Shown here piece after piece: positions 12,555 through 24,914 of a stretch of DNA of 64,000 nt. Position 1 is the stretch's first letter. Each line of letters begins with the position of its first letter. The stretch covers positions 134,836 through 198,835 of the forward strand of contig VZSF01000108.1 of the NCBI GenBank assembly GCA_013398295.1. The letters are read 5' to 3'. A program made the position numbers and the translations under genes. The DNA comes from Chionis minor (taxonomy: Eukaryota; Chordata; Aves; Charadriiformes; Chionididae). The notes below the pieces were generated by a model, which worked only from the letters and a program-made list of their open reading frames with translations, searched no databases and was not told where the DNA came from.

Positions 12555-12559
12555 GGGTA
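12555..12559. repeat. Target-site duplication, right copy (GGGTA)
   Basis: This is the second copy of GGGTA after the LTR terminus. Joining the two flanks at one copy restores continuous CR1 ORF1-like sequence. Confidence 0.85.
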
Positions 12560-15116
12560 GGAGTTTTGGTGGAAGCAAACAGTATTTGGCAGTTAGTAAA
12601 TGGCTTTGTGGCTAGTGTCATGTACAGTGTTTTGCCTCTTAGGGCAATGCATAGGGATACGAGTGAGGACAGAGTGAGAGATGTGGGACAGCTGACAAAG
12701 TAAGTCAAGAGCATCTTTGCCAAAGGGTTTGCCAGCCTGGGGGAAAGGACTCTAAAATAGGTACCGTGGGTGAGCGTGGGCAGTACTAATAGCTTGCAGT
12801 TAAGTGAGGAGAATAGAGGTTGGGGTTCTAAATATGGGCAGTGCTACAGGAATGAGAGAGCCCTCAGGAAGGATAAAAAGGCCAAAACAAAGCTCACCTT
12901 GAGTGCCTGTACACAAGTGTGTTCAGCCCAGATGACAAACAGTGGGAGGCAGAAGTCTTTGTGTAGAGCTGTGGGGACTGCTGGTGGAACTGAGCTGTGG
13001 TGGGACTGCTCATGTGGCTGCTGTTCAGTGATGGAGGTATATAGATGCTCTTGGAAATATAGGGAAGAACAGTCTGTCCTTAGTCTGGAAGAGCAGCTCA
13101 GATGCATGAAGCTCTTCTAGCACTTAAGAAAATGAGTAGTCCTATCAGGCTTGGTTGTACAGGAAACTCATGACTTGAGTTCCCATGCTAAAAGACATGT
13201 AAAAGGGATGGCAGTGAGGGGAAGACATAGAGGAGGAACTTTGCCAGTGAATTAAGGGATGGTGGTAGAAAAGCTAGAGCTCATCTGCAGTTGGTGAAGG
13301 ATGTCAAGGGCAACAAGATAGGTTTGTACCAATAATGTGTCATCAGAAGAATGGAAAAAAGGAGACTATGGGCTTGCTGCTGAATGGGATGGATGATTTA
13401 CTGACAGCAGACAGCCAATGCTGTGAGGTGCTCAGTGTTTTTATTGCCTCAGTCTTCATTGATGGGGCTCCTGAGCTTCTTTTGCATAGGGGGAAGAGCT
13501 GCTGGGAGTGTCAGGTCTGGGATCTTTCGAGAAATCTCGACTGTTTCACGGTTGTGGGTCTGAGAGTATTGAGTGAATTTTCTGCTCTCATGGTGAGGCC
13601 ACTAAGGTTTTTGTCAGATCAAGAAGGTTCATGATGACTGGAGAAAAGCAAGTTTTGCTGCTATTAAAAGTGAGTGTGGTAAGGATTATATGGGGAGTTT
13701 CACTGTAGTCCCCAAGTAAATCATTGTGTGAGCTGTCTTTGAAGTAATTTCTGTGCAAATTAAAGCAAAGCTGATTGGAAGTAGCCAATGTTGATTTACA
13801 AAGGGTAAATTGTAGTGGAACAGACTATCTTTGAAATTAATAGGTCTGTGGATAAGGAGGGTAGTAGATGTCATCTACATGGACTTGAGCATGACTCTTT
13901 GTGTGGTTTCCCACAGAAAGTGGGAACTTCGTAAGAATTTTAGGATATGAAGGTTTACATGGGTGGATGAATAGATACATGGAAAACTCCTGGGATTTTC
14001 GAGCTTGAAAATGATCTGAAGTTCAGAACTTCATGATCTTCCTGGAAGCTTGTTACAAGTGGAGATCTTGGGGACTCTGTGCCGCTTATTGCATATACAG
14101 TTCTCTTCAGTAACCTGGGGAAAGGGGGAAAGCTGACCGTCATCAAGTTTACAGACAACGACTGAGGGGTGTAGCTGATGTTCTGAAGGGCAGTGCTGCT
14201 ATCCAGAGGGAGCAAGATGGGTGATAGGAGGGGGGGCTACCAGGGGCTCTGCGCAGTTCAGGCAGGAGCAATGTGAAGCCCTCTTCTGGCGGGGCAGACC
14301 TGTCAGTGATGCCAGTGGGACTGGGGAAGAAGGCCCTGGGCCCTGGTGGTCAGGGAGATGAATAGTCAGAGAGGCTGGAGATAAGGGAATTTTTTTTTTC
14401 CCACAAGAGCAGCTGGGCAGTGGGTCTGGTGTCCAGGGGGATGGTGCTATCTCACTTCTCGGAGGGTTTCCAGCCCATACAGGATAAAGCCTTGAGCAAT
14501 GTGGTCCGACCACGTGGCTGAGCCTGCTCTGGGCAGGTAGTCAGACTGGAGACCTCCTGGAGTTCCCGCTGGCCTGAGTGACTGATGTATCTACCTCTTT
14601 TGCCTATGAAATACCTTTACGGGACGGAGAACTGAGGCATGGTTGGGGTCCATCCTATGCATTGAGGTCGGGTAATACCCACCTTTGTTAGAACGAACAG
14701 TCTTGGGTGCAATAAAAGCGGAAATGTGCTTTTGGAGGATATGAAAAATGGAAAGATGCGGCTCATAAGTCAGAAGACTGAAGGTGGCTGTAGTGATCAG
14801 AGTAAACATGTTCATGCAGCAACATAATCTTAAGTCTGGTTTATTTTATGGTGTGTTAGACTCGGATATCTCTGGTCTTCCAGAAGTGACTTTTGCTTCT
14901 TTTCCAGCTTCCTGATTTGCGTAAGCAACTGTGGGACTGTATAGTTCGAGGGTAACTTAAATAGGGGAGGCGAAAGACTTGCTGTTCTTTGCTTTTATGC
15001 CATGGAGGGACTTCTGTAGAGCAAATCAGAAATGTAAAAGCTTTGTCTATAAACACCTACTTTTGAAAACAATGGTTCTAGCATGTACTTCTGCTTCTGG
15101 TTATGAGCTGCTAATG

Positions 15117-15157
15117 TTGCAGAAGAGGCATGCATCAGCAGGATGCCTCTTCTGCAA
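15117..15157. repeat. Perfect 15-bp inverted repeat (hairpin)
   Basis: TTGCAGAAGAGGCAT (15,117-15,131) and ATGCCTCTTCTGCAA (15,143-15,157) are perfect reverse complements with an 11-base spacer. The arms are only 15-16 bp, shorter than a usual microRNA precursor. It could be a replication-templated inverted duplication or a small foldback remnant. Confidence 0.9.
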
Positions 15158-18100
15158 TTAACAGTATGTAGCCAACTGGTCACAACTTGTTTGTATCAAC
15201 AGTACCGTACTTGCTGTCCACTTCTATATGTTACACAATACTGGGTGATCTCTGGAGGATTAGGATGCAGAGATATGGTAAAGAACTCTCCAGAGTGTGA
15301 AAGGCAGTGGCGGCAGAAGGGGAGAGAAGGATTGTCAGTAGTTGAGGTATTGCCTCTGTCTCTGATATTTTAACAATAGCTGTCTGACCTTGTTCTGCAT
15401 TTTTACTTTGCTGCAAAAAATATTTAACTTGTAATATGATGTGGACAATTTCTTAAAACTTGAAGGTAGGAAGGAACAGAACACAGGTTTAAGCAGCCTT
15501 TCCCAGTGTCTTCTGTGGGTCAAGTAGTAGCGGTCATGAAAGCAGGTCTACTTGGAGGACTATGGAGAATTGGAAGAAGTGACTGTTTTATGGTGAATAG
15601 GTAATGTTGTTGTTCAGCTTCTTTACCTCAATAGTGATGTCTTCTTCACTGCCTGTGGTCCTTTGAGTGCAATGCATACTTCAGGTGAGGGGCCTCTAGA
15701 GGCACTTAAAAGTAAGGATCCTAAACTGCGATTCTAGTGCATTCCATCTCATGGCCATCCATTTCAGTCAGCAGTTGGGATTGTCTGTGCTGATCAAAAC
15801 AAAAATGGTTGCTGTCTTCTAGTTATGTTACCTCTGCAGATCCCAAAGGCAGGTCTTAAAAATTAAACAAGAAATTATTCTTAAATGGGAGGAGCTAAGT
15901 GGTTCTAAAACAGCTCATGTGGGACTGCTGGTAACTAGCTGTTGGGCTGTTGAAATGTGGCGCTTCTTGTCCTCGGCCGTATAAAACTGGAACGTTAACT
16001 AGAGTTAATGTTTCAGTCTAATAAAGTAGAATTAGTGATAAAATCTTGTTCTCTCTGCCTTCCTGATTCCCACTTTTCTCAGGAGAAGCCTGTTGCTCTG
16101 GATTTAATTCTGAGAATAGTTCTGGTGCATTGAAGTTGAGCGAGGTAGACTGAACAGATTATGGTGGGGCTAGCAAAGGTCCAGCCGTGCAACCAAAATG
16201 TGGGAATGGTGACACAGAGAAACTTGCTGTACCCAAGCTGTTGAATCCAGTCATGTGAATAGATACAAAGGAAATGTGAGAACCCTGGAAGTAGACTGAT
16301 ATCTTAGGGAGTGAGAAAACCTCCAGAGTTATAGTAGTCATATGAAACTCGTGGATATCCTCTTTTAATCTTTGTTCTATGACTAGATGTTCATAGGTTG
16401 TTCTGTCACAATAGCTGCTCTGTAATATCTAGGCAAGACCTTCAAACTCGTCTTTCCAAGTGGTGTCAAGAAGGAATTGTATAAAAAGTGCTTGATCACC
16501 CTCTTCTAAAGAAGCCTGCCTGAATTTTTATAAATCTTTCCAGTCCAATGAATTGTAACAACCTTTCAGCTTAATAATAAAAAATAGCCTCTCTGACCTC
16601 CTCGAGGTCAGGTTCTGGAGTGAACCAGGGTGATGTTGTCAGTTTATTAAGGAAAGTGGCATTTGAAATACTCTGAACAGTGAGCAGCTGGCAATCTCTG
16701 TGGCTCTTCCGCTAAAAGCACACTTCACAACAGTTATCTGTAATATATTTTCCTTGAACTGCTTTGCTGTTCCTTGATTAGGAAGTGCTTATGACTTATT
16801 GTGCTGTGTGGGTGTAGCTAGAGCATAGCTACTTGCTGACTAGTCAACCTTCTCCTGCTTTTTTTGCATTATGAAACCAATGTAGCTCAAGGTAACTGTA
16901 GTGACCCTCAAAACCTGCAGCACTACTGCTGCGTATCAGTAAAAGATCCTTGGAAATGGTACAAGAATTAGACCTGTGCTTGTTTTCTATCCTTCTTTCC
17001 ACCCCACAAATGCTAGGGTTGGGAAGGGGTTGTGTAAACATATGGATTGTAAGCGACCTGCAATTTATGTATTTTCTACTCTTGTGAGAAGCAGGGTGTA
17101 ATAGTTTATGAAGTTGTCTAACTTACATGTAATGTTGTCTGATTTGGAGAAGGTGAATAGAATCTGTGATGACTTCGGGTAGCCACATTCATTGTGGGGT
17201 GTCCTGCCAATGAGCAAACAACTGATACAGCAGTTGCATACTTTTCAGTCCAGTAACAGTAAGCTACTGTTGTTCATATTAAGGTATCAGCTGTCTTCTT
17301 TTTTCATGTAGAACTTATGCTAAATTTATGTAAGATGAGTCAAGAATTGAAATACGTAGCTGTTCTTGAGTTCTCACCTGCCTGGTGCTCTCTGTGGAGC
17401 TCCTGGAAGTGGAAGTGGCCAGTTGTGAGTGGCTGTGTCTGGTTCTGGTACATGCTGTTTCTGATGGCGGTTTTCTCCCTCAGCATGAGCCAAGATTCTG
17501 GTAAGGGCTAAGAAAGCTAGGGCCACTGGTTATACACCTGATTGTTCATCAGTTCAGTGCTTCTACTCTACTCTTGATGCCTCCTTGTACATTATGTGTA
17601 TGGCATTTGAAAACCTTATTCTGTGGAAAGAAATAAGTGTATTGAGTAACCAGCAGAGTTAAAAATAGTGTTTGTTTTGTTTAGCTGCAGTTGATTGTTT
17701 CTAGTTGTGGTTCTGCTAAATAGGCAGACTTGTATTTTGGGGTAGGTATTTGATGAAAGTCAGGTTGACTGTAGATGTTAATTGGAAGATGTCTAATTTG
17801 AGTGGTATCGCTGAACTGTTGTACAGTTATTTTGCCCTTCAGCTTTTTGAAGTTGTCTTGCAATACCTCATTGTGTCCTCCATCAGGATGGAGGGTTACA
17901 GGTGGGAAAGCAAAACCACTGTCAACAATTAACTAAAGTTGGATGTGCTTGGTACCTACAGCACTGCAAAGACTGCTGTGACAGAAGAACACAGGTGTAC
18001 TCAATATAACAAGTGCTCCAGGCAAGGAAAGGTTCAACAGATGGATGTGGGTGTGGAATTGTTTCAATATTACACAGCTGTAAAACTTAGTGCTTTCAGG

Positions 18101-19362
18101 AGGTGTTGGTAGAAAGTCTGTTTGGTGAAGAATTCCAAGATCCGATGTGTGGAGAGAAGAAATCCCAGAAAGCCAGAACAGTGATGATGAACTTGCACAG
18201 TGGATTAAGCAACAATTGGTGTTCAAAGCAATTTCCTTCTGCTTCAGTTCATTCTCAAGTGTGTTTTTTTCTTTTTATAGCTTGCATACAGCTGTTCCTT
18301 AACACTGAAGAATTCAGTTCTGAAGCCTCTGAAAAGGCATGACATATCTTGTCTGTCTCCAGTTGATAAGGAAGCTGTCACAAACAGCCCTGAGGCAGTA
18401 GACTGTGAAGTAGAAATGTCAGAACAGAATTGGGAAGATACACCAATTTGACATATCAGGAGTTGTATCTTTATCAAAAAATTCTGAAGTGTAAAGCTTT
18501 ATTTCTTCAACTTCCTTGTGAAGTCTGTTAATTCATTGAGTGCGTTGACTTAGTTCAAAGGTAAGGGTAGTGTCGGCAGGACTCTTTCGAAAGAAACATT
18601 GTCTTGACACAGGTCTTGCTTTTACTTGCCTATTTATGCTGGTAATGGTGTCAGGGCAATAAGCTTGGTGGAAAAAATGGTGGTTATTAGGCAAAATGGG
18701 CTATTCTTCTGAGCACAGGGTGAAATGCTTTAATGTACTCCTGAGAACACTGTTGTCCTGGGTGATGATCTAGAGTGTATTTTATCTGATTAAACTGGAG
18801 AGTGGAATTGCATGATCAGTGGAGGACTTGGTAAAGAACTGTAAATCTGAGTGTGTTATAAAGCAGTATTGAGCTGATATTTTAAGTTGAATGCTACTTT
18901 GCCAAGTAATTTTTTTGGAGTCTCATGTGTGAATTCTTTATCCATTTGTTGTGGTTAATTGAGTAACACAAGTATATCCTTTGCTTTATTCTTGGTACTT
19001 CTTGTAAGGGACGCCTTAAAGGTATCAGTCCATCCACAGGATGGTGATATGCCATTGTCGTGTTCCCCAGCATTCATGTGTGATAGTTTGAAACTTTACT
19101 AATAGCATGAGCTTGGACTGGGAATTTAGGTCTTGGATGCTCCTTAAGTCTCTCTTCCCCCTCTTTCTCATAGCATTCTCTTGCCTGTTAATTAAGCATT
19201 GTTGCTGTTGACACAATGACAGAAGGTAAAAGATGATGTGTAGATTTACTGTAATGAATTCCTGTATGTACAAGTACATTTGAAGGTTAATAAAACATGA
19301 TATAAATGAACTCTGTTTGCCACTGCAGATAGAATAATTGGATGACTCCATGATGGATCCCT

Positions 19363-19394
19363 AAGTTTCCACCACTTTTGGATGGTGGAAACTT
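19363..19394. repeat. Perfect 12-bp inverted repeat (hairpin)
   Basis: AAGTTTCCACCA (19,363-19,374) pairs perfectly with TGGTGGAAACTT (19,383-19,394) around an 8-base loop. No transposon terminus or terminator-like tract accompanies it. Confidence 0.88.
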
Positions 19395-19599
19395 CTCAGT
19401 AATTCTGTTTCCAGTTGTGGAAAATCGGAAGGACATGGACATAATGTATTCTGCTTGTGTTCAATGCTGCTTTTATAACTAGAGCTGGTGCTAGTGGTTA
19501 AGAGCCCTCTACTGCATACTTCAGGGTTTTTAGTCCATTAAAAACTATCAAAGATAAACTAATGACTTGATCAGTTATATTAATGACTGAAATGATTTA

Positions 19600-19964
19600 G
19601 AATATCAGAAGTTGTCAGGCACCTTAGATTTTCTAGCTCATCCCCTAGTTTAAAGCACGGTCAACCTAGAGCATGCTGCCCAGGACAATGTCCAGTTGTG
19701 TTTAGGATGTCTCCTGCTCTACCCAGAGAAAGTCTGCATCCTCTACGGGCAAGCTCTTAAGTGCTTGTCCGTGCTTACTGTGGGAATAAGTTTTCATCTG
19801 TTTAATGGTAGTATGTTGTCCTGAAACTGGGTACCTCTGAGAAAAGTCTGGCTCAGTCTTCTGTACTACCCTCTATCTGGTATTTGTACTGGTCTTCCCA
19901 GCAAAGATAAGGTTAAGAAGGCATAGGCTACCTCAGCCTCTTCCATGTCCACTGTCACCAGATT
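19600..19964 (-). repeat. Old CR1 LINE 3' fragment
   Basis: This is a strongly diverged CR1 copy in reverse orientation. In order along the plus strand it keeps CACGGTCAACCTAGAGCA, GTGTTTAGGATGTCTCCT, GGGCAAGCTCTTAAGTGCTT, GTTGTCCTGAAACTGGGTAC, GAGAAAAGTCTGGCTCAGTC and ACCCTCTATCTGGTATTTGT. These line up colinearly with the better-preserved fragment at 1.3-1.8 kb. Edges are approximate and no reading frame survives. Confidence 0.78.
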
Positions 19965-22900
19965 TCTTGCTCTATTCAGCAGCAGGCCTACATTTTCTGT
20001 GGTCTTCCTTTTTCCTTCCTTTTCCCAAATGGCTTACATTGACCTAAGTCTCTAGCAATGCTGGTAAGTTGAATTAACTTCTACAGTTTTAAAGTATGCA
20101 TTGTATAATCAGCCAGCTTGCTAGCACTTAAAAAAAAAAAGTGCTTAGAATGCTTTTTCCTCCCTCTATATTAAGATGTAAGTGCTTGATTTTTTTAAGA
20201 GCTTGTTTTCACTGGCTGTTTTTAGTTCTGCTCTTTACACTTCTTACCGTCATCCACAAAAAGAGCTATGAAGTAAAGATTCGCAAACTAAATTTTTCTG
20301 ACTTACTGAGAAGTTACCATACTTTCTATCTTACCTAAGAGCAGTTAGTGTCCTTGGGTTTAAAGATGCAACTTGGGCAGTAGTTCAGAATCCTGTTACT
20401 CCATGGGTATTTACTCTTTTTCTTTCCTGTGCAGTCTGTTAGGCTATACTTGGAGATTTGCTAGTGTAGTGTGCATGATTGAGTGTTCTTTCTGAAGTGA
20501 CTGTTTCTTTCATAATCTACTTTTTGATATTGTGAGTTGCATGAGAAGGAAGCACTAGTTACTGGACATACAGTTTTGGGAAAGCTGTGGGTGCGCAATA
20601 CCGGCTAAGTTCTTGTTTTGAGGACTTGCCTAAAAGAATGTGTCTGGTAGGAAGATGAAGGTCTTCTTGGCCTTGTCACAATGCCAATAACAAGCAAGTA
20701 TGTCTAGAGTTTTTTTAATCTCTAACCTTTAGGGGAAGAACCTTGTGCTATCTAAGCAATAGTTTATGTTGATGTTACATGAGGAAAAAAATCACCTGTA
20801 TTGTTGTAGAAGAGGAGTAAAGTGCATTATTTATCATTATCATCAGCATCTAATAAACCAATGGAGACAAATGATGGCTAAGTAAATGCTGAGTAAATCC
20901 TAAGCCTGTTGTCTTTGAGTGTGTGGAAGCTATTGCTCAGGATAGACATTTGCCACAGCTGTCTTCGTATAATTTCTGCAACCTTTTGGGTTTTGCAGCT
21001 AAGAAGTCTTTCATCTGCGTAGTACTTCACAGATTTGTTAGAGGAGCTTGTTTCCTTTGTGCTTGGATTTTACTGCTACCAAGTAATCGTAAAAGTTATA
21101 ATCTGCATGCAGGGCCGCTTGGATTCTAGTGGAACCTGAAATTATAGTAGGCACTTCTTAAAGGTGGCTGTTTCATTTGGTAGTTTGTGTTGTAGGTGAC
21201 AGCTAATGGAAGATACCCTCATTTGTAACGTTCTGTGGAAAATTTTATTTGCACCTTGGCATTCACGTTTTCTTTGGTGTTTGCTCTTTGTGCTTGTTTT
21301 GCATCAAGGGTGCTACATGTCGGCTTTCTGTCTGAACTGGTCTATCAACAAAAATCAGATTCTTGTTACAGAAATAGCTAAATATCTTACTTTTTTGAAC
21401 CAGTTCTCTAGCATCACTCTCCTATTTTTGACAAACTCAAGCATTTCCTCATCTTAATTTTGAATGATTTCTAAATAAAGGACAAGAATACTAATAGTGG
21501 AACTGGAAATATACTGTCATAAGTCTTTGAGCTCAGCAAGAAGGCTTTGTAGTACTTTTTAAAGTCATTTCTGTAAAAGGGCTCTGTTTTGTTAGGTAAG
21601 TTAGCCATTGTCAAGATCTGTGGGAGAAAATGTTCTAGCGTACCAAAGACATGATGGTTAGGAGTATCTCTGGGAAGACTTTGTAGAAAATACCATAGAT
21701 TCTGGACTGGTTTTGTATGACAGAGAAACCCCAAGAGCTAAAAACCCCTTTGATTATCTCTTGTCCTTTGTGGACCAAACTTCGTGGACCAAAGTTTGAA
21801 CTGGAGTGTGTGGTTTGAGTAAGATGAGGTACCTTGGACAGAAACTCTCTTCTTGGCCGGCTCGGTGGATGTTGGCCAGCTTAGCTTTTGTGGCACGAAT
21901 AGAACTCCTTTAGCAGGTTTTGACTCAAATTGTTTCTTCTTAGTAGAAGAAACAGCAGATGTCTAGCATCTGTTTATATAGTAGATGATGATGAAGAGGT
22001 AGAAGACAGGCAGAACCTGTGTAGGGTAGTCTTTCTGAGTAAGTCTACTAGATCTATAGCTTCAGAGCGGTAACTGAAATTAGCAGGTTCATTAAGTTCC
22101 TGGCTTATCAGAAAAACAGGCCTAGTGAGCATATCCAGGCTTGCATGTCTCTTAAGTCTTAAACTGACAGGAGAACAGGCCATCTGTTTTAGGTTGTGTG
22201 TAACTGTCAGCGTTTAAATAACTTCATTCTGTGCCAAAACTTTGTGTCCTGTGTACCAATTGAGCTGAGCTGGTGCAAAGAATAGAAAATAGAATTTAAA
22301 GGACTTTGGCAATCCTTACAAAAATGAAGTGTGTTATGAGCTAAGGAAAAGTTACTATTTTGCGGCTCAGGCCCATTAACACTTCCAGTAGGCTTGAATC
22401 ATTCATTATGTGCGATTTCCTGGTTGTGAGACAGTGTTATCCCTGTATGACAGATTGTGCTGAGGAGGAAGGTAAAGGTTTAACTTGCTGAGTTAATGGA
22501 TTGAAAGAAATTCAGTATAAACAAATTTGAATGGCAGTGGAACACTTGATGTATGAAAATTACTCAAAAAACTGATATAATAAAAGGGATTGGATAGGGT
22601 GGTAATTTGGGAAAAGTTAAGTTGGTGTAGCATGTTGACACAGCCTGGCACAGTTTCCTTTTTTTTTTCCTGAGGTCAAATTTCTTCTTCAGAAGCCAGG
22701 TGGTATGGGGCATAGTGTTCTGGGTAAGTATCTGGTGTGTCAAAACTTGATGTTGAATGCACACAATTTCTGAAGAGAAGCAGGTAGTCTGGAAATATTT
22801 GTTTTAAAAGCTAGAATAAAGATGGAGCTGGACTTCCTTACTTTTTAACTCTAGTTGTCTCCTGATGAAAGCAGCTGTTTTTAAACTGAATTTTTTTTTC

Positions 22901-23133
22901 ACAGTGACTATAAAGGTGGAACTTTTAGAAGGCTCTTATCTGACAATTTATCTGCTAGAAATGGGTGAGATTGTTGGTACTAATATGTGGAAGACTAAAG
23001 GAAACATGCTTGAAGAAACAGCTTGTCTGTTGCAGCATTTATTGTGCCATAGGTTTATTGGAGCAGTGCCAAGAAGCAAATGGCTTGCCTTAGGTTTGAG
23101 ACATAAACTGTTGATGCTTGTAATTATCAGTAC
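19965..23133. other. Unannotated stretch
   Basis: I see no gene or repeat family in about 3.2 kb. It includes an A-run flanked by short inverted arms (AGCACTT / AAGTGCT, about 20,124-20,146) and a repeated GTGGACCAAA near 21,770-21,800. Confidence 0.45.
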
Positions 23134-23138
23134 CTTTT
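23134..23138. repeat. Target-site duplication, left copy (CTTTT)
   Basis: CTTTT lies directly before the TG of LTR copy 2 and recurs at 23,882-23,886. Confidence 0.8.
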
Positions 23139-23881
23139 TGTCCTTGTTTGAGGTAAAACAGAAGCAATTTTCCCTACAGTAATTTTGCTTTTCAGCTAAG
23201 TCTGTTCTAACTGCAGTCTCTGAAATTATTGATGTATTTTTCAGGCAGTATCCACTTCTAGCAGATAAGGTCTGATGTTTTCAGTGAACACCAAGGCATG
23301 GTGTGCAGAGAGGCTCTTGCTTATACTTATTGCTGTAACAGCCAAGGCCAGACAACTTTATTTGCCCCATTGGAGGGTCAGAAGTGGAAAAGTGTAGAGG
23401 GGTCCCACCTGTGGGGAGGAGTAGGCTGAACAGGGGACCCAAAACTGACCAGCAGGGTATTCCATTGCATCTGCCTCATGCTTAGTGTAAAAGCTGAGGG
23501 ATCAAAGGGGTCAGCCCTCTTTCTTCAATGACCAGCGTCCAAGGAAGACTGTCTGTTCATCTGCCTTTGATCCTGATCCGTGTGTTCTTGAATCCAGATC
23601 TGGAATCCAGTTCTTGTCCATCACTGAGTCCAGTCTGGGACTTCGCAGTGCCTGCTGGTGACATGGTCATCATCCTGGGGGCTTGAGATGGTTTTATATG
23701 TATTGTATATATTTCATTATTTTATTATTATTATATTTTCTTTTTATTACTTTATTTTGAAAATTTCATTGAAGTAGGTTTAGTTTCTTTTCAACTCATA
23801 AGTCTCTTGTTCTTCTGTCGCTTTGGAGAGAAGTTAGAGAGCATCTGTAATTCGTTTTAGTGGCCAGTCCAAACCAGGACA
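23139..23881 (+). mobile_element. Solo LTR, avian ERVL-type, copy 2 (743 bp)
   Basis: It starts TGTCCTTGTTTGAG and ends AAACCAGGACA, an imperfect inverted terminal repeat in the 5'-TG...CA-3' form, with a CTTTT target duplication on both sides. It is colinear with copy 1 at 11.8 kb in the same orientation. Differences: the CTTGCT-rich block of copy 1 is absent, a short AATCCAG-containing duplication is present near 23,591-23,612, and the TATA position is mutated. An AT-rich tract with ATTATTATTAT lies near 23,720-23,733. No internal proviral sequence is attached, so this is an independent solo LTR and not the partner of copy 1; the different target duplications show this. Confidence 0.93.
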
Positions 23882-23886
23882 CTTTT
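23882..23886. repeat. Target-site duplication, right copy (CTTTT)
   Basis: This is the second CTTTT, immediately after the terminal ACA of LTR copy 2. Confidence 0.8.
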
Positions 23887-24914
23887 GATGCCTACATATG
23901 GCTACTGCTTGTGACTGTCAAATTTGGGATTTCCCACTCGTACAAACACTGTATGGTTTGGACTTCTGAAACTTCAGATGTAAAGAAAGTTGCCTTTTGA
24001 GTGTGTTTAGAATTGCAGGTGGAACTTCAAGGATTGTTGGCATGAAAAAGCAGAAAAGAGAACTGTAAGGTTGTTGGGTGTTTAACCTGATAGTGCTCTA
24101 GTTAGAAAACACCCATAACCCTGTGGTTAATTATCTTCATGATTTTTATCTTTTTGCATATGTGTACTGCTTGTAAAGATGGAAGGGGTCATTGCCAGGC
24201 TCTGAGACTTAGCACAGTGCCCTAGGTACAGGTGGATCTCTTGTGTGGCATCAGTGGAAGTGCTTTTGCAGAATCCCAGAAGTGGGAGAAATGAGATTTT
24301 GGATAAATGTCTTGCCAAATTCAAACATAGTCTCCTGGGTCATGGTATCTAGCATTTGCGTTATTAACAACTGAAATCAGATATCTCTTTAATTCTGCCC
24401 ATCTTTCAAGGAAACTCTTTGCAAATATATAGTGGGGATTGCTGTTTTCTGGATTCAGGTCTTCTGGAATTCTGGCTCCTTGTCAAGCCACTGAAATGGG
24501 AAATACTTCAGCTGTCATGACAGAGGAAGACTTCAAATGACTTCTGCTCACAGTAGAAAGTTAGGAAATTACTTGTCAGTTAGGAACAGGCTGAAGTGTT
24601 AACTCTTCAAAACTGGACCAGAATGCTCTGATCATGAAATTTTTGGGGAGTGATAGTGAAAGTTTGAGTCTGTTGCATCGTGTTCTCACAATGGTTTAGA
24701 TTTTACTAAAGTACTAAGTTAGCAGCCAGTGATACCTCACATGGGTAAGGTTCCACATCCGTTGATTTACTTCCAGATATTTTCAGTCTTGCTCGAAGTC
24801 TTGCGGTAGGTCTCTGTGTTTAGTTATTAGGAATGAAATAAATTTAACTGTCTATTTAATGAAGCCTCTGCCTGGCTTATGCCTAGAAGTGTACACTCTT
24901 CATCTGGTTTCCTG
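23887..24914. other. Unannotated stretch
   Basis: I see no gene or repeat family in about 1 kb between LTR copy 2 and the next CR1 fragment. Confidence 0.45.

Larger units (their letters stand above)
11500..14590 (+). repeat. Decayed CR1 LINE (ORF1 part, ORF2 part, 3' UTR), split by a nested LTR
   Basis: One plus-strand CR1 is recognisable in colinear order. ORF1-like sequence (the esterase-containing frame of CR1) runs from about 11,500 to 11,797 and resumes at about 12,560-12,780. ORF2-like sequence follows from about 12,840 (AGGAATGAGAGAGCCCTCAG near 12,849) through reverse-transcriptase-region blocks near 13,775 (GGAAGTAGCCAATG), 13,860 (GTAGATGTCATCTACATGGA) and 14,185 (GCAGTGCTGCTATCCAGAGG). 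A 3' UTR-like end near 14,490-14,590 carries CTTGAGCAATGTGGTCCGAC and GAGACCTCCTGGAGTTCC. Frames are broken throughout and parts of ORF2 are missing, so it cannot encode a functional protein. Excluding the LTR it spans about 2.3 kb, against roughly 4.5 kb for a complete CR1. Confidence 0.85.
14591..19599. other. Unannotated stretch with two long inverted repeats
   Basis: No gene or repeat family was recognised in about 5 kb. Two perfect inverted repeats (15 bp at 15,117 and 12 bp at 19,363) are annotated separately. Open frames are short and unsupported. Confidence 0.45.

Noticed and set aside
13335..13634. 100-codon plus-strand open frame as a possible gene
   Set aside because: It lies in the ORF2-like part of the decayed CR1 (matching the AATGGGATGGATGATTTACT and TTGCCTCAGTCTTCATTG blocks) and is a chance frame through repeat sequence.
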